From: Tigriopus japonicus
Taxonomy: Eukaryota > Arthropoda > Copepoda > Harpacticoida > Harpacticidae
Assembly (NCBI GenBank): GCA_010645155.1
Contig: CM021318.1
Coordinates: 8,108,311-8,172,310, forward strand
Length of the DNA: 64,000 nt
Direction of reading: 5' to 3'
Each line of letters opens with the position of its first letter. The first letter of the stretch is position 1. Positions 61,466-64,000 of the stretch are shown here, piece by piece. Both the position numbers and the translations under genes were made by a program. Below the pieces are notes generated by a model that worked only from the letters and a program-made list of their open reading frames with translations, was not told the DNA's origin and did no database searches.

Positions 61466-62269
61466 GTAAGTTACATCTATCAAGAGGTTTATTGTTGAGG
61501 GCTTTAAGAAACATAGCAAAATCTAAACAAAATGCAGTGCAAACAAAACGCAAGCTGCATTTTCGAGCTTAGGAAAGGTAACTTGTTTACTGAAACTTTG
61601 GCTGAGACTTGTCCTTCGCTCTGCATTTAGATATACTTCTACTGTTCCAAATCCCCTTTTTTAATACTTTGAGTAGTTTCAAAAATTTAAAAGAATATTT
61701 AGTTTCTTTAAAATATATTTCCGTTATACTCGGACTGTTTCTCTTAACATGCCACCTAGAACAAAATCAGTATAAGATAATTTTCTTTTACTTTTAGATC
61801 AGGGGCTCTGGTCAATGCCAAAAGTCTTTTCACGGGAAAAACTGCTGCCCATATTGCAGCTTTCGTCGGGGATGTGACAATCCTAGAAATTCTTAGTAAC
61901 CATGGAGCGCAAGGTATGCAACTTATACCTAATAAGCCCATCCCTCAGTTAACCGTTCATAAAAAAATACACTTATTATTAGTTTCAGAGAAAGATAATA
62001 TGGGTAACAACATTCTCCATGAAGCGGTTTTGGGTGGTCATGTCAAAATGATCGCCTACATCATGAAGGTAGCCCCGCAATTGGCGATAGGCCCCAATCA
62101 GGCCCAACGAACTCCGATCCATCAGGCCGCCTTTAATGACTCTCCTCTTGAGGTTGTCGAACTTTTGTGTGCCAAGGGTTTGGAATATCGCAAACTTCAG
62201 GACGCCAATGGAAGAACCTCGCACGAGTTGGGCAATCTCCACAGTTCCATGAAATGGACCTTTCGTTGA
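61266..62269 (+). CDS. Small ankyrin-repeat protein (3 exons, 198 residues)
   Basis: CDS joins 61266-61465, 61798-61913 and 61989-62269 (597 nt). All boundaries are GT-AG (GA|GTAAGT, TTTTAG|ATC, AAG|GTATGC, TTTCAG|AGA) and the phases agree. The protein has a 40-residue acidic N-terminus and about four ankyrin repeats. Landmarks are FGLTPLQTACFKRKQRMVDL (45-64), TGKTAAHIAAFVGDVTILEI (79-98), MGNNILHEAVLGGHVKMIAY and QRTPIHQAAFNDSPLEVVEL, then NGRTSHELG. No membrane segment, signal peptide or second domain is visible. Ankyrin repeats mediate protein-protein binding, and the partner is unknown. The frame is open but lacks an ATG back to a TGA at 61152, so the ATG at 61266 is chosen. It is head-to-head with a dynein gene, which could mean shared ciliary expression; that is inference. 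Confidence 0.85.
61466..61797 (+). other. Ankyrin-repeat gene intron 1
   Basis: 332 bases, GTAAGT...TTTTAG with a T-rich tract before the acceptor, phase 2. Nothing else is seen. Confidence 0.85.
61798..61913 (+). CDS. Ankyrin-repeat gene exon 2 (residues 68-105)
   Basis: Encodes SGALVNAKSLFTGKTAAHIA and AFVGDVTILEILSNHGAQ, a near-consensus ankyrin repeat. The acceptor TTTTAG|ATC follows a pyrimidine-rich tract. The donor CAAG|GTATGC is phase 1. Confidence 0.85.
61989..62269 (+). CDS. Ankyrin-repeat gene exon 3 (residues 106-198)
   Basis: Holds two full repeats (NNILHEAVLGGHVKMIAYIM and RTPIHQAAFNDSPLEVVELL) and a partial cap (NGRTSHELGNL), ending MKWTFR and TGA. The acceptor is GTTTCAG|AG. 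Confidence 0.87.
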
Positions 62270-62275
62270 CTGACG

Positions 62276-62330
62276 ATTAAACGTACTTGTTTTACGACTG
62301 CATTGGCGCTTGTTTGTATTTTTGAGTAAA
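62276..62330 (+). terminator. Candidate poly(A) signals for the ankyrin-repeat gene
   Basis: ATTAAA at 62276-62281 and AGTAAA at 62325-62330 follow the TGA stop. The second is followed by a T-rich stretch and is at a more usual distance from the stop. Motif evidence only. Confidence 0.3.
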
Positions 62331-64000
62331 GTACATTTTTATTATTGGTACTTTGACCAGAAGGAGCGGGTTTTCCGCCTCATTGCTGATCTTTTCCTCG
62401 AATACACTCTGAATTATGGGTTGTCATATAAATCATTCATCGATGTTTCAGTGATAAAGCCAATGTTGTCTTAAGATAATGCATTAATAGAACTAGAAAG
62501 AGTGTATTGTACTTCCCAACGAGGCATCGAATTGTCTCACGATGACAGTTGACGAGGCAGTCGTGTCTATGTTTTACGACGAGTCCAATTTCAGCAAAGG
62601 CCAGTTCTTTGAACTTGTCCGTTTTGTCTTCAGTTTTGTCTTTATTCTAACTCGTTCACAGACAGACCAAGAATCGTCATTTTTGCCAATGACATCATCC
62701 TCATAGATGAGATACGTCTGCATCGGTTCGCAGGGAACCCTGTCTTATCAACGTGAGCTTTTTTCGGATGCACACATGATCATGCCAATCCCAAAAAGAA
62801 CCATTATATGAGGGCAAAAATACATGTTTATTGTTTAGTATGGGTATGAATTTCTTACAAATAAACTAAGACATTTTAAGACTCAGAAATGTCAAATAGA
62901 AGCAAGAGGTAAAAGTACCATGACAAAGTCAAAAATTGTCGCAATTTTAGGGTTGGATCTCTCCGGGTTTTTTGATGGAAATAAATCAGTTCCGTTTTTA
63001 TGTCGAAAAAATTTGGGCTCGTTTTCTGCGCGTCGAAATTGCTTTGGCCTCATTTTGTTTATGTTGAAAATGTGAAATTTATCTAAGCTTTCAGATAACC
63101 CATCTATCTATCTTGAAAAATTATGTTGTATAGTCCTATGCTCGTGCTCTCCCTCTCCTTCATTTCGTATACTCACAATAATTCATCCAGTTCTATATAA
63201 ACCTTCATTTCTTGAAAATACAGGGGGTCAACTTCGATCTTCCATCATGACTTGACAGCCTAGTTGGTCCATTGTGCGAAATATGGCATATATGACTAAG
63301 GATTCCCTGGTGTATGTAAAAGACCAAAAAATGGCTAAATCGAAACGAATATTGGGAAATGATTGGGTAAAACTAGCAAATTAATCTCTTTTTGGGCATA
63401 AAACTTGATTTGCCTGAAATCTACACCCTTTATGATTAGCAATTAGGTTACTTTCCATTGACGTTTTCCTTTTTTGTCTGTGTAAATGTGTGTTTGGTTT
63501 TGAGTTTCCTAATAAAGTCAAATGGTTGAGCTTTCTTGAGGTTCTCCATGGTTAAGTCTTTTAATTCTACTGAGATTCTTTTGCTTCGTTCTTCTTTTTT
63601 CTTTTTAGCCCAAAAGACACTATTAAATGCCATTCTTATCCTTTCCGATCGATTCTAAATCCATAGATCACATGGAGACATGTATCAACGCTCGCTTGGT
63701 TTGTTTTTGCCACGTGAATCACCAAACAAGTACTTTACTTAACAATGAAACCAAAACAACTATGGTTTCCTACTAGTCTATTACCAATTCAAATGTGAAC
63801 GTGACCTCGACGCAAACAATTCTATACTATACTATTGAACACTTTTTATCGAGCATTCTTCACCTTTTTGTATCGTGTACGTTCAGTACTGTAATCACGA
63901 CACACAAGGTTCACCTTCACTCCGATTCCTATTGCTTGTACCGAAGTTCTTTGAGTAAAAAAATTCTCAGATGCTCATGTCACTAGATAGAGGTAAGCAT
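62331..64000. other. Downstream non-coding stretch
   Basis: No recognisable gene. A 61-codon Lys-rich minus-strand frame (63633-63448) starts with ATG and could be the start of a small or multi-exon gene, but it has no recognisable motif and no supporting exon. Confidence 0.4.

Overview
The window is nuclear DNA from a metazoan. Introns have GT-AG boundaries, both recognisable genes are multi-exonic, and DNA transposons are scattered through the non-coding sequence. Moderate AT content, a CAAAATG start context, large merged exons and hAT/pogo/mariner-type repeats suggest an arthropod, perhaps a crustacean such as a copepod. That placement is an inference and not firm.

The main feature is one complete gene on the minus strand, from the ATG at 60298 to the TAG at 23895. 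It encodes an axonemal (outer-arm, gamma-type) dynein heavy chain of the DNAH5/DNAH8 group. I could join 16 exons whose splice phases all agree, giving a 14,094-nt CDS and a 4,697-residue protein. It contains the tail, linker, six-AAA motor with four recognisable P-loops, stalk with microtubule-binding domain, and C-terminal domain. Six introns interrupt the first 1.2 kb of CDS and seven interrupt the last 1.6 kb, but the central 11.3 kb has only two. Two exons are therefore 5.8 kb and 5.0 kb long. Intron 3 is best explained as a GC-AG intron.

Head-to-head with the dynein gene, about 1 kb away on the plus strand, is a small three-exon gene (61266-62269). It encodes a 198-residue ankyrin-repeat protein. 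The space between the two genes is presumably a divergent promoter.

Intron 7 of the dynein gene carries a 3.0-kb foldback DNA transposon (42804-45822). It has about 0.7-kb inverted arms, hAT-like termini and a perfect 8-bp target duplication. A second, pogo/Tigger-like element (43507-44350) is nested inside it; it lies between two TAs, and the opposite arm still shows the empty TA site. A separate hAT-type MITE lies at 17077-17326.

The first 23.7 kb, the larger introns and the last 1.7 kb hold no gene I can recognise. They contain microsatellites, degraded repeat fragments and several unassigned open frames, which are listed below with low confidence.
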